DNA of 17,599 nt, from NCBI GenBank assembly GCA_026399445.1, contig JAPLRA010000058.1:7458-25056 (forward strand), given 5' to 3'. Shown here piece by piece: positions 1 through 7,116 of the stretch. How positions within the stretch are numbered: the stretch's first letter is position 1; each line of letters starts with the position of its first letter. Position numbers and translations under genes: made by a program. This DNA is from Sulfuritalea sp. (GTDB lineage Bacteria; Pseudomonadota; Gammaproteobacteria; Burkholderiales; Rhodocyclaceae). A model generated the notes under the pieces. It saw only the letters and a program-made list of their open reading frames with translations. It ran no database searches and was not told the DNA's origin.

Positions 1-134
1 CCTACGAATCCAGCCTGCAGGAAGGCCTGCTGTTCGAGCGCCGCACCTTCCATTCGGCCTTTGCCCTGGCCGACCAGAAGGAGGGCATGGCGGCCTTCGT
101 CGAAAAGCGCAAGCCCGTCTTCCGCGACGGCTAA
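1..134 (+). CDS. Enoyl-CoA hydratase/isomerase family protein, C-terminal end (partial)
   Basis: The reading frame is open from base 3 and ends at TAA 132-134, giving the last 43 residues of a protein cut by the window edge. The tail has the pattern ESSLQEGLLFERRTFHSAFA followed by D-x-KEGMAAFVEKRKPVF. This is the usual C-terminal signature of crotonase-fold enoyl-CoA hydratases (PaaF/Crt type), where the E-R-x-x-F-x-x-x-F-A-x-x-D-x-K-E-G-M-x-A-F-x-E-K-R segment forms the last helices. Such enzymes hydrate trans-2-enoyl-CoA to 3-hydroxyacyl-CoA in beta-oxidation, a link to polyhydroxyalkanoate precursors that fits the phasin gene next door. The catalytic glutamates lie upstream and cannot be seen, so substrate and subfamily remain open. 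A hairpin terminator follows 24 nt after the stop. Confidence 0.85.
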   Translation, partial: YESSLQEGLLFERRTFHSAFALADQKEGMAAFVEKRKPVFRDG

Positions 135-158
135 ATACGCCTTCGCATCGCACCATCC

Positions 159-178
159 AAGGCCCTTCGGGGCCTTTT
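159..178 (+). terminator. Rho-independent terminator after the enoyl-CoA hydratase gene
   Basis: A perfect 7-bp stem (159-165 with 170-176) closes a TTCG tetraloop and runs into TTTT. It sits 24 nt after the hydratase stop codon and ends that transcription unit before the phasin promoter. The UUCG-type loop is typical of very stable intrinsic terminators. Confidence 0.85.
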
Positions 179-230
179 CTTATTTAGCAACCCACTGTTT
201 CATTGGATATTCCTACCGTTGTCAATTTTT

Positions 231-303
231 TGTTGCATCGCACCAAAAAACTCTTGACATGACGGCGTTCACCCCTATAATACGAACCATGATGCACTGC
301 AAC
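231..303 (+). promoter_or_regulatory. Candidate PhaR-like operator pair flanking the phasin promoter
   Basis: Two 14-bp sites match at 10 of 14 positions: 231-244 (tgttgcatcgcacc) and 290-303 (tgatgcactgcaac), shared pattern tgNtgcaNNgcaNc. The first lies just upstream of the -35 box and the second at the predicted transcription start. PhaR, the repressor that binds free PHA granule surface, is known in Cupriavidus necator to bind phaP1 at two such places, using TGC-rich sequence. Assigning PhaR here is inference; no phaR gene is in the window. Confidence 0.5.
254..281 (+). promoter_or_regulatory. Consensus sigma-70 promoter of the phasin gene
   Basis: A perfect -35 hexamer TTGACA (254-259) and a perfect -10 hexamer TATAAT (276-281) are separated by 16 bp. 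The predicted start is near base 288, giving a 5' leader of about 94 nt before the phasin ATG at 382. Two consensus hexamers predict a very strong promoter that would need repression, matching the known regulation of phasin genes. Confidence 0.9.
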
Positions 304-381
304 ATCGCCCCGGCAAACAGGGGTGAGCAAGACAAATATAAATTTCGCGCACTTTTTTGAGTCCAATTTCAGGAGATAACC

Positions 382-939
382 ATGAACGCCACCACCGAAC
401 AATTCGCCAGCGCCAACAAGGCCAACGTAGAAACCCTGCTGACCATCGCCAACACAGCTTTCGCCAGCGCCGAGCGCCTTGCCGCTCTGAACCTCAACAC
501 CGCCCGCGCCATGCTGGAAGACAGCGTTGCCAGCGCCAAGGCTCTGCTCGCCGTCAAGGACGTGCAGCAACTGGTTGCCATGCAGACCACGCTGGCTCAG
601 CCCGCCGTCGAGAAGGCTGTTGCCTACTCGCGCAGCGTGTATGAGATCGCCACCCAGACCCAGGAAGAACTGTCGAAGGTTGTTGAAGGCCAGTTTTCCG
701 AAATCAACAAGAATGTATCGTCCGCCCTCGACAAGGCAGCCAAGAACGCCCCGGCTGGTTCCGATGTCGCCGTGGCTGCCGTGAAGTCGGCGATTGCCGC
801 CGCCAACTCGGCCTACGACAGCATGACCAAGGCTGCCAAGCAAGTCGCTGAAATCGCTGAAGCCAATGTTGCTGCTGCTACCACCGCAACCGTCAAGGCT
901 GTCGGCACCAACGCGCCGAAGGCCAAGAAAGCCGCCTAA
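382..939 (+). CDS. phaP: Phasin family protein (PHA granule-associated protein)
   Basis: This 185-residue protein is predicted to coat polyhydroxyalkanoate granules in the cytoplasm and control their number and size. It has the typical phasin make-up: an N-terminal MNATTEQFASANKANVETLL stretch, almost wholly amphipathic alpha-helix rich in Ala, no membrane segment or signal peptide, a heptad-like middle (about residues 50-110), and a flexible Ala/Lys-rich tail ending PKAKKAA. Length matches the usual 180-195 residues of betaproteobacterial phasins. The start is set by AGGAG at 371-375, six bases before ATG 382. It is transcribed alone, between its own consensus promoter and a strong terminator. 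The candidate PhaR sites suggest repression until granules form. The subtype (PhaP1 or other paralogue) cannot be assigned. Confidence 0.93.
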   Translation: MNATTEQFASANKANVETLLTIANTAFASAERLAALNLNTARAMLEDSVASAKALLAVKDVQQLVAMQTTLAQPAVEKAVAYSRSVYEIATQTQEELSKVVEGQFSEINKNVSSALDKAAKNAPAGSDVAVAAVKSAIAAANSAYDSMTKAAKQVAEIAEANVAAATTATVKAVGTNAPKAKKAA

Positions 940-988
940 GCGACTTTCACAACGTCTCCTCCTCCGGCCCCGCAAAAGGGCTGGTTTC

Positions 989-1021
989 AGACCCGACCCC
1001 GCAAGGCGTCGGGTCTTTTTT
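989..1021 (+). terminator. Rho-independent terminator of the phasin gene
   Basis: A 9-bp stem, AGACCCGAC (989-997) with GTCGGGTCT (1008-1016), encloses a 10-nt loop and continues into a run of six T (1016-1021). It lies 50 nt after the phasin stop. Read on the other strand there is no T-run, so it does not serve the minus-strand operon that ends at 1185. Confidence 0.92.
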
Positions 1022-1157
1022 ATGTCCGCGCGGGGTGCGCGGACGGTATCCTAGTGATCGCCTGCCCGCGAAGCGGAATTGACGGCCCCCGAAGGGGAAA
1101 CCCCGTCACGCAAGGCGAGGCGGGCAAAGCCCCGTCCATTCGAGCGCAGGCTGTGTC
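1022..1157. other. Structured GC-rich intergenic stretch with short inverted repeats
   Basis: No gene is supported here. The stretch lies between the phasin terminator and the 3' end of the aminotransferase gene and holds several short complementary blocks: ccccc-gaa-gggg at about 1086-1097, tgcccgc near 1064 with gcgggca near 1124-1130, and repeated ccccgtc units near 1099 and 1133. No T-run on either strand marks a clear terminator. It directly abuts the dispersed repeat at 1158-1192 and may belong to the same element, but the second copy of that repeat lacks this flank. Confidence 0.4.
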
Positions 1158-1192
1158 GAAAAGTCGGCGCTGGCGATGCGGCGACTAAAGCG
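1158..1192 (+). repeat. Short dispersed repeat, copy 1 (at the 3' end of the aminotransferase gene)
   Basis: This 35-bp unit matches 15423-15457 at 31 of 35 positions without gaps; the first 14 bases (gaaaagtcggcgct) are identical. Its right end contains the stop codon (1185-1187) and the last codons of the minus-strand aminotransferase gene. Read on the plus strand in one frame it encodes KVGAGDAATKA, nearly the same peptide that copy 2 encodes inside YhdP. It contains an imperfect inverted repeat (gtcggcg with cggcgac, one mismatch). It resembles small REP/RPE-like interspersed elements, but the family is not identified. Confidence 0.65.
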
Positions 1193-2336
1193 CCCGCAAT
1201 CGTTCCCCTGCCGCCGCCAGTGTCGCTTCATTCTTCGCGAAGCAAAAACGGATCACGCGCTGATCCTCGCCGTCGGGGTTGAACGCCGAAACGGGAATCG
1301 CGGCAACGCCGTGCTCCTTGGTCAGCCGCTGGACAAAGCGGGTGTCCGGCTCATCGCTGATCGCGGCATAGGTCGCCAACTGGAAGTAGGTGCCGGCGCA
1401 GGGCAGCAGGACAAAGCGTGAGCCCTCCAGTTGCTGGCGGAAGAAATCGCGCTTGGCCTGATAGAAGCTCGCCAGATTGTCTGCAAACTCCGGCTGCTCG
1501 CGCATGAAATCGGCCAGCGCAAGTTGCGCCGGGTGGTGCACGGTGAAGACGATGAACTGATGCGCCTTGCGAAACTCATTCATCAGGGCTCGCGGCGCGA
1601 GGCAGTAGGCGACTTTCCAGCCGGTCACGTGGTAGGTCTTGCTGCGCTCGCGCAGCCCCGGATAACGCGTTACGCTTTCGTGGCGCAGCCTTTCCTTGCC
1701 GCCCTCGTTCTGATCGAACACCACATGCTCGTAAACTTCGTCGCTGACGACAACGATCTTGGTGTCCCGCACCAGCGATTCCAGCATCGCCATGTCGTCC
1801 GCCGACCATACCGACCCGCTCGGGTTGTGCGGCGAATTGATGATGATCATCCGTGTGCGCGGGGTGATGAGGGCGCGAACTTCATCCCAGTCGGGCTTGA
1901 ACTCGGGAAAGCGCAAATGCGCATATACCGCATGGCCGCCGTTGAGCTCGATGCCCGGCACATAGGAATCGTAGACCGGTGCGAAGACGATCACCTCGTC
2001 GCCGGGCCTTACACAGGCGGCGATGGCGGTATAGATCGCCTGGGTCGCCCCCGCGGTCACCGTGACTTCGGTGTCCGGATCATAGGTGGCGAGGTAGAGC
2101 CGCGCCACCTTCTCCGCAATGGCCTCGCGCAAGGAGGGCACTCCCGCCATCGGCGGATACTGATTGGCGCCCACCGCCATGTGATGGGTCACGCGATCGA
2201 GCAGTCGCGGTGACGGCGAAAAATCAGGGAAACCCTGCGAAAGATTGATGGCACCATGCTCCGCGGCAAGCCGCGACATGACCGTAAAGATCGTGGTGCC
2301 GACATTCGGCAGACGGGAAGGAAGAAAAAGTGCCAC
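1185..2336 (-). CDS. ybdL: YbdL-type PLP-dependent aminotransferase with a deletion before the PLP lysine
   Basis: This 383-residue fold-type I aminotransferase resembles E. coli YbdL (386 residues), which transaminates methionine and other amino acids with 2-oxo acids. Shared features run the whole length: LPNVGTTIFTVMS, INLSQGFPDF, GANQYPPMAGVPSLREAI, the PLP-contacting NSPHNPSG (N171), SDEVYEH (D199, Y202), TYHVTGWKVAYC, and the C-terminal RFCFAKNEATLAAAGERLR. YbdL and relatives read LRER-(A)VAVSSFG-K-TYH, whereas this protein reads LRER-S-K-TYH (K233, codon 1638-1640). About seven residues of the strand and loop leading to the Schiff-base lysine are missing, with frame kept. The enzyme may be inactive, or this may be an assembly error. 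The start is GTG 2336; an in-frame TGA lies just upstream and no good ribosome site is seen. It is the last gene of the minus-strand operon, 62 nt after the FKBP gene. Confidence 0.88.
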   Translation of the reverse strand: MALFLPSRLPNVGTTIFTVMSRLAAEHGAINLSQGFPDFSPSPRLLDRVTHHMAVGANQYPPMAGVPSLREAIAEKVARLYLATYDPDTEVTVTAGATQAIYTAIAACVRPGDEVIVFAPVYDSYVPGIELNGGHAVYAHLRFPEFKPDWDEVRALITPRTRMIIINSPHNPSGSVWSADDMAMLESLVRDTKIVVVSDEVYEHVVFDQNEGGKERLRHESVTRYPGLRERSKTYHVTGWKVAYCLAPRALMNEFRKAHQFIVFTVHHPAQLALADFMREQPEFADNLASFYQAKRDFFRQQLEGSRFVLLPCAGTYFQLATYAAISDEPDTRFVQRLTKEHGVAAIPVSAFNPDGEDQRVIRFCFAKNEATLAAAGERLRAL

Positions 2337-2398
2337 GGCAATTCAGGAGACAGCAGCAACGACGGCGCGCGGCGCCGGCAAACCACCGTCCGTTTTCT

Positions 2399-2743
2399 TC
2401 AATCCAGCCCGAGCAGTTCGACCTCGAACACCAGCGTCGCATTGGGCGGAATCACACCGCCTGCGCCACGAGTGCCGTAGCCCAGTGAAGGCGGTATCGT
2501 CAGTTTTCGCGTACCGCCGATCTTCATGCCCTGCACGCCTTCATCCCATCCGGCGATGACGCTCCGACCACCGAGCGGAAACTCGAAGGGCTCGTTGCGA
2601 TCCTTGCTCGAATCGAATTTCGAACCGTCGGTGAGCCAGCCCGTATAGTGCACGGAAACCGTCTGCCCGGCGCAGGCTTCTGCACCTTCACCGACAATCA
2701 GATCTTCAATGACAAGCCCGCTGGCCGTGGTGGTCTGACTCAT
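2399..2743 (-). CDS. FKBP-type peptidyl-prolyl cis-trans isomerase
   Basis: This 114-residue protein is a single complete FKBP domain, which speeds cis-trans isomerisation of X-Pro bonds and can act as a chaperone. The active-site pocket residues of the family are present: Y33 in VHYTGW, F43-D44 in SKFDSS, W66 in VIAGWDEG, Y89 in SLGYG, I98 in GGVIPPNATL, and F106 in LVFEVELL. There is no signal peptide, so it is probably cytoplasmic. The N-terminus (TTASGLVIEDLIVGEG) is that of stand-alone small FKBPs and there is no IF or SlyD-type insert. GGAG lies about ten bases before the ATG. The gene starts 37 nt after the c-di-GMP gene and precedes the aminotransferase gene by 62 nt, so co-transcription is likely. 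Its client is unknown. Confidence 0.95.
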   Translation of the reverse strand: MSQTTTASGLVIEDLIVGEGAEACAGQTVSVHYTGWLTDGSKFDSSKDRNEPFEFPLGGRSVIAGWDEGVQGMKIGGTRKLTIPPSLGYGTRGAGGVIPPNATLVFEVELLGLD

Positions 2744-2780
2744 TGCCTTGCTCCAGAGTGTTGATTGAACGATGCCTCCA

Positions 2781-5363
2781 TTATGCCTTGGAACCCCCGA
2801 TCAGCGGTGGATGGAAGATCCCGTCAACGAAGGTCGGCGGTAGCGGGCGCGAGAAAAGATAGCCCTGAAATTTTTCACAGCCGAGGCCGAGCAGGACATC
2901 CAGCTGTTCCCTGGTTTCGACGCCCTCGGCCAGTGTGTCCAGGCCCAGGCTTCTCGCCAGGCCGATAACCGCAGTGACGATCGCCGCGTCTTCCGGATCG
3001 ACGGTGAGATCACGCACGAAGCTCTGATCAACTTTCAGCTTATGCACCGGAAAACGCTTGAGATAACTCAGGCTGGAATACCCGGTACCGAAATCGTCAA
3101 TCGCCAAGCGCACTCCCATGGCAGCGATCTCCTGGAGTTTGTCGCGGGTTTCGTCGATGTCCTGCATCAGGGTCGTTTCGGTGATCTCCAGTTCCAGCAG
3201 CCGGGCCGGCTGCCCCGTATCCAGCAGGGCCCGGCGCACGGTCTCGATCAGGTTCTTCTGCCGGAACTGGCGCGGCGAAAGGTTGACCGAGATGGGCAGC
3301 AGAGGACGCCCTTCCTGCTGCCAGGCGCGATTCTGTCTCAGCGCCTCGGCCAGCACCCATTCACCGATAGGCACGATGAGCCCGGTTTCCTCGGCGATCG
3401 GAATGAACTCGCCCGGCTCGATCAATCCATCCTGCGGATCGTTCCAGCGCACCAGTGCCTCCATGCCGCATACGGCGCGCCGCCGCCAATCGATCAGGGG
3501 CTGATAGTGCAGCAGCAGTTGCCCGGACTCGATCGCCTGGCGCAGCCGGTTCTCCAAGGAAAAGAAGTGCTCTGCCTGCTCGTTCATCGCCCGGGCGAAG
3601 AACTGGAAGTTGTTGCGCCCGGCCGCCTTGGCGTGATACATCGCCGTGTCGGCACTCTTCATGAGGCCGAAAACCTCGTCACCGTCATCGGGAAAGATGC
3701 TGATACCGATGGACGGCGTCGCCCGCAGCTGATGGCCCTCTATGCTCACCGCCGACGCCAGCGCGCCGACAATCTTTTCCGCCACCTGCACGACGTCATC
3801 GGGCGACGACACTTCGTGCAACACGATAACGAACTCGTCGCCGCCCAGGCGCGACACCGTATCGACAGCACGCACCACGCTCTTCAGCCGCTCGGCGACA
3901 TGCTTGAGCAACTCGTCGCCGATGGCGTGGCCCAGGCTATCGTTGATGTTCTTGAAACGATCGAGGTCGAGAAACATCACGGCGACGCGATGCCGGCTGC
4001 GCTGCGCCTGCGCCAATGCCTGCTCCAGCCGATCGTGCAGCAGGGTGCGATTGGGCAGGCCGGTCAAGCCGTCATGGTGGGCGAGATGCCAGATGCGCTG
4101 CTCGGCCTGCATCCGCTCGAACACTTCTTCCTGCAGCTGCGTGTTGGCGCTCGCCAGTTCGGCGGTGCGCTCGACCACCCGCTGTTCAAGCTCATCATGG
4201 GCGCGCAGCAAGGCCTCCTCCGCCTGATGTCGCTCGGTGACGTCCTCGAAAATCCAGGTCAGGTCGATACTATCGGTCTGCCCGGCGACCTGGCGTCCGG
4301 TGGCGCGCACCCAGAACGCATGACCATCCTTGTGCCGCACCCGGTTCTCGCCGATGAAGGTGCCACCGGCCATAAGCACCGGAAGGGCCTCCGCACCGTG
4401 GCGCTGGTAGTCCTCCTCGTTGAGATAGAACACCCGCGTCGAGCGCCCCATCAGCTCCTCCGGCTCATAGCCGAAAATCTCCGCCAGCCGTCGATTACAG
4501 CGCTGTACCATGCGATCCCGCGCAAACAGGATGCCCACCGCCGCGTTGTCGAAAATCAGCTGCTGCTCGTCGAACGCCTGCCGCGCGCGCGCTTCCGCCT
4601 CACGCGTTGCCGTGAAGTCTTCCGTTACCCATACCGAGCCCGCGTGCGGATTCGCCTGATCAAAGGCGCTGCCGCTAACGCGCAGCCACGTCGCGCGGCC
4701 ATCGCGACGCATGAATAGTTGCTCGCGGCGATGCACTATGCCAGCAGCAAACTCGGCATAAATCTGTTCGCCGGTACGCTGGAATTCCTCTTCGCTGTTG
4801 AACAGCCGTCGCGCAGACTGGCCCAGCAAGGAACCTGCGGGCAGGTCGAATATCTCCTCGAAGCGGCGATTGCAGCGCACAAAGGCCCGGTTGCGCACCA
4901 CCGCAATGCCCGCCGATGCGGTATCCAGAATCGCCGACAACTCACGGGTGCTGCGCTCGAGGGCATCGATCATCAGGCGATCCTCGGCGATGTCCTCGAT
5001 CATCCACAAGGTGCCGTCGCGCGGATGATGAGGATCAATCGCCTTGGCCGACACACGGCACCAGAACAGGCTGCCGTCCTTGCGCTTGAGTTGCGTCTCG
5101 GTACGGAAGGGAAGCCCGGCAGCCAGCACCGGGCCGGCCTCACGTCCCAAAACAGAGTAGGCCTCCTGATCGGCATAGAGGATCAGCGCCGGCTGATCGA
5201 CGAATTCTTTCAATGTATAGCCGAACATTTCCGCGCACAAGCGATTGGCCTGGATCAGGCGGCGATTGTGGGTAAACAGAATTCCGATCGTGGCGTTCTC
5301 GAAGATCGCGTTGAGTTCGAGTGCGGCCTTCTTCGGAGCCGAAACCAGTGCCCTGCTGCTCAC
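2781..5363 (-). CDS. Triple-PAS GGDEF-EAL cyclic-di-GMP cyclase/phosphodiesterase
   Basis: This cytoplasmic 860-residue protein has three related PAS domains (about 17-127, 143-252, 267-376), a coiled-coil linker (376-424), a GGDEF domain (425-595) and an EAL domain (about 605-850). No membrane segment is seen. The GGDEF motif is intact (507-511) with an RxxD inhibitory site five residues upstream (R498-D501). The EAL domain keeps its catalytic set: EAL (635-637), the Asn of NLSPRQF, ExTE in EITET, DDFGTGYSSL, the Lys of KLKVD, EGVET, and the Gln of FQGYLFSRPLP. It could both make c-di-GMP from GTP and hydrolyse it to pGpG, with the PAS modules as sensors. I chose GTG 5363 because it overlaps the stop of the upstream dehydrogenase gene as GTGA, indicating translational coupling. 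An ATG at 5465 in the same frame would overlap that gene by over 100 nt and add a low-complexity tail unlike a PAS domain. Confidence 0.92.
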   Translation of the reverse strand: MSSRALVSAPKKAALELNAIFENATIGILFTHNRRLIQANRLCAEMFGYTLKEFVDQPALILYADQEAYSVLGREAGPVLAAGLPFRTETQLKRKDGSLFWCRVSAKAIDPHHPRDGTLWMIEDIAEDRLMIDALERSTRELSAILDTASAGIAVVRNRAFVRCNRRFEEIFDLPAGSLLGQSARRLFNSEEEFQRTGEQIYAEFAAGIVHRREQLFMRRDGRATWLRVSGSAFDQANPHAGSVWVTEDFTATREAEARARQAFDEQQLIFDNAAVGILFARDRMVQRCNRRLAEIFGYEPEELMGRSTRVFYLNEEDYQRHGAEALPVLMAGGTFIGENRVRHKDGHAFWVRATGRQVAGQTDSIDLTWIFEDVTERHQAEEALLRAHDELEQRVVERTAELASANTQLQEEVFERMQAEQRIWHLAHHDGLTGLPNRTLLHDRLEQALAQAQRSRHRVAVMFLDLDRFKNINDSLGHAIGDELLKHVAERLKSVVRAVDTVSRLGGDEFVIVLHEVSSPDDVVQVAEKIVGALASAVSIEGHQLRATPSIGISIFPDDGDEVFGLMKSADTAMYHAKAAGRNNFQFFARAMNEQAEHFFSLENRLRQAIESGQLLLHYQPLIDWRRRAVCGMEALVRWNDPQDGLIEPGEFIPIAEETGLIVPIGEWVLAEALRQNRAWQQEGRPLLPISVNLSPRQFRQKNLIETVRRALLDTGQPARLLELEITETTLMQDIDETRDKLQEIAAMGVRLAIDDFGTGYSSLSYLKRFPVHKLKVDQSFVRDLTVDPEDAAIVTAVIGLARSLGLDTLAEGVETREQLDVLLGLGCEKFQGYLFSRPLPPTFVDGIFHPPLIGGSKA

Positions 5364-6235
5364 TGCGCCGGATCCAGTTCGGTACCTGCTTCGAGCACGC
5401 GCAGCAGCGACGAGGTGTCGTCCCGCCCCCAACCCTGCGCCATCAGCGCATTGAGTTGCTGCCACACGGCGGCCGACGCCGGCAGGGCAGCACCGATTCG
5501 GGTCGCCTCGTCCATCAGCAACGCATAGTCCTTGTGGTGCAGGCGCGCTTCAACCCCGGCCTTGAAGTCGCGTGCGGCCATGCGGCCACCGAATACATCG
5601 AGCACGCGGGAGCCGGCCGAGCCGCCGAGCATCGCCGTGCGCACCTTCGCGAAATCCACGCCGGCAGCCTCGGCAAGTCGCGCCGCCTCCGCGCACGCCT
5701 CGATCGCCGCCACCATCACCATCTGATTACAGGCTTTGGCGACTTGACCGGCGCCAACCTCGCCAATGCGCACGATGGTCTTGCCCAGCACCTCGAATAG
5801 CGGCTGCAGGCGTGTCGCCAGCGTCGACTTTCCGCCCCACATGATCGACAGCGTGGCGGCCTGCGCACCGCCACTCCCACCCGACACTGGCGCATCGACG
5901 AAATCGACGCCGCGCCGGGCATAGGCGGCGGCGATGCGCCGCGCCGCGCCCGGAGCGATAGTAGAAAAATCCAGATGAATGCTGCCGATGGAAAAGCCTT
6001 GCGCCAGTTCGCCGGCGAGCGCCTCGACATCGGCACTGCCGGTCACGTTGGTGCAAACAACTTCACTCGCCCCTGCCACCGCGGCCGGCGAATCGCACCA
6101 GGTCGCGCCCTGTGCCAACAGGAACTCGGCGCTGACGGGACGGCGACTCCAGACCAACAGCTCGTGCCCGGCCCTCAGCAAATGTTCCGCCATCGGGCGG
6201 CCCATGGCACCGAAGCCGATGAATCCCAAACGCAT
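5360..6235 (-). CDS. Beta-hydroxyacid dehydrogenase (3-hydroxyisobutyrate/tartronate semialdehyde reductase family), paralogue B
   Basis: This 291-residue NAD(P)-dependent dehydrogenase is of the 3-hydroxyisobutyrate / 2-hydroxy-3-oxopropionate reductase family. Features in order: the dinucleotide loop GFIGFGAMGRPMA (4-16), an S-R-R-P stretch after beta-2 that may favour NADP, the substrate-binding DAPVSGGSGG (114-123), the catalytic lysine K167 in GAGQVAKACNQ, and HHKDYALLMDEA near the C-terminus. The cofactor and catalytic sites are intact, so an active oxidoreductase is expected. The substrate cannot be read from sequence; the family covers 3-hydroxyisobutyrate, tartronate semialdehyde and succinic semialdehyde reduction. 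It lies 5 nt after paralogue A, and its TGA overlaps the GTG of the c-di-GMP gene. It is clearly diverged from paralogue A between the NAD loop and the active site. Confidence 0.9.
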   Translation of the reverse strand: MRLGFIGFGAMGRPMAEHLLRAGHELLVWSRRPVSAEFLLAQGATWCDSPAAVAGASEVVCTNVTGSADVEALAGELAQGFSIGSIHLDFSTIAPGAARRIAAAYARRGVDFVDAPVSGGSGGAQAATLSIMWGGKSTLATRLQPLFEVLGKTIVRIGEVGAGQVAKACNQMVMVAAIEACAEAARLAEAAGVDFAKVRTAMLGGSAGSRVLDVFGGRMAARDFKAGVEARLHHKDYALLMDEATRIGAALPASAAVWQQLNALMAQGWGRDDTSSLLRVLEAGTELDPAQ

Positions 6236-6240
6236 GACGA

Positions 6241-7116
6241 CTACTCCGGCGAGCTCATCTTCTCCAGCAGCATGAGCGCGGAGATCGAATCGTTCTCACC
6301 CATGCCGCTGCCAACAATGGCGTTGAATACCTGTGCCGTCGCCGCCGCCGATGGCAACATGAGTCCAAGGCGGTGCGCCTCTTCCATGACGATGCGCAAA
6401 TCCTTCTGGTGCATCCAGGCCTTGAAGCCCGGCTTGAAGTTGCGGTCGAGCATGCGCTGGCCGTGGTTCTCGAGAATCTTCGAGTAAGCAAAACCGCCGA
6501 GCAGAGCCTCGCGCACCTTGGCCGGATCGACGCCGCTCTTCGCCGCGAAGTTGAAGGCCTCGGCCACCGCCAGCACGCCGACCCCGGTGAGGATCTGATT
6601 GCAGGCCTTGGCCACCTGGCCGGCGCCCGAGTCGCCGATCAGCGTAACCGACTTGCCCATCTTCTCCAGCAGGGGCGTCACCTTCTCGAAAGCCGCCGGC
6701 GTGCCGCCAACCATCACCGTCAGCGCTGCATTGATGGCGCCGGTTTCACCCCCCGACACGGGAGCATCGACGAACTCGATACCCTTTTCCGCCAGGCGCT
6801 GGCCGATGGTGCGTGCGGCATTCGGGTTGATGGTGGACATGTCGACCACGATCAGGCCGGGCTTGCCGCCCGCCGCCAGACCATCCTTGCCGAGGCAGAC
6901 ATTTTCGACATCCGGTGCATCGGCGACCATGACGATCACCACTTCTGCATGCGCCGCCACTTGGGCCGGTGTCGCGTGCGTCTTCGCATTGACGGCCGCA
7001 AAGGGCGCCAGCGATTCGGGACGCCGCGCCCAAAGATGCAGTGCGTGACCAGCCTTTTCCAGATGCAGGGCCATGGGACGACCCATGAGCCCGAGACCGA
7101 TGAATCCAACGTTCAT
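6241..7116 (-). CDS. Beta-hydroxyacid dehydrogenase, 2-hydroxy-3-oxopropionate reductase-like, paralogue A
   Basis: This 291-residue dehydrogenase is of the GarR/GlxR type, which reduce tartronate semialdehyde to D-glycerate, or of a related 3-hydroxyacid specificity. It has GFIGLGLMGRPMA (4-16), W-A-R-R-P after beta-2, VDMSTINP (91-98), the substrate loop DAPVSGGETGA (117-127), the catalytic lysine K170 in GAGQVAKACNQ, and FKPGFKAWMHQKDL, close to the FKPGFRIDLHIKDL of E. coli GarR. All active-site motifs are intact. Its ATG overlaps the TGA of the DUF4202 gene (ATGA) and the next paralogue follows after 5 nt, so the three are translated from one message. No glyoxylate carboligase or glycerate kinase gene is in the window to support a glyoxylate pathway, so the GarR-like name describes family only. 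Confidence 0.9.
   Translation of the reverse strand: MNVGFIGLGLMGRPMALHLEKAGHALHLWARRPESLAPFAAVNAKTHATPAQVAAHAEVVIVMVADAPDVENVCLGKDGLAAGGKPGLIVVDMSTINPNAARTIGQRLAEKGIEFVDAPVSGGETGAINAALTVMVGGTPAAFEKVTPLLEKMGKSVTLIGDSGAGQVAKACNQILTGVGVLAVAEAFNFAAKSGVDPAKVREALLGGFAYSKILENHGQRMLDRNFKPGFKAWMHQKDLRIVMEEAHRLGLMLPSAAATAQVFNAIVGSGMGENDSISALMLLEKMSSPE

Noticed and set aside
301..325. Hairpin cccc-N8-gggg in the phasin leader as a riboswitch
   Set aside because: Only four base pairs with no wider conserved fold visible; not enough to call a structured RNA.
184..975. Minus-strand open frame opposite phaP
   Set aside because: Gly/Leu-rich shadow of the Ala-rich phasin helix; the real gene has promoter, ribosome site and terminator on the plus strand.
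1079..1282. Small plus-strand ORF containing KVGAGDAATKA
   Set aside because: It runs from intergenic structure into the antisense of the aminotransferase gene and has no ribosome site. The peptide is explained by the dispersed repeat.
3042..4718. Long plus-strand open frame (558 codons) opposite the PAS-GGDEF-EAL gene
   Set aside because: It is antisense to a gene with unmistakable PAS, GGDEF and EAL motifs. Its translation is low-complexity and His/Arg/Gln-rich with no recognisable domain, as expected in GC-rich DNA.
5364..5465. Upstream ATG extension of the PAS-GGDEF-EAL gene
   Set aside because: It would overlap the preceding dehydrogenase gene by 106 nt and add a low-complexity Ala/Arg tail; the GTG 5363 with GTGA coupling is more likely.
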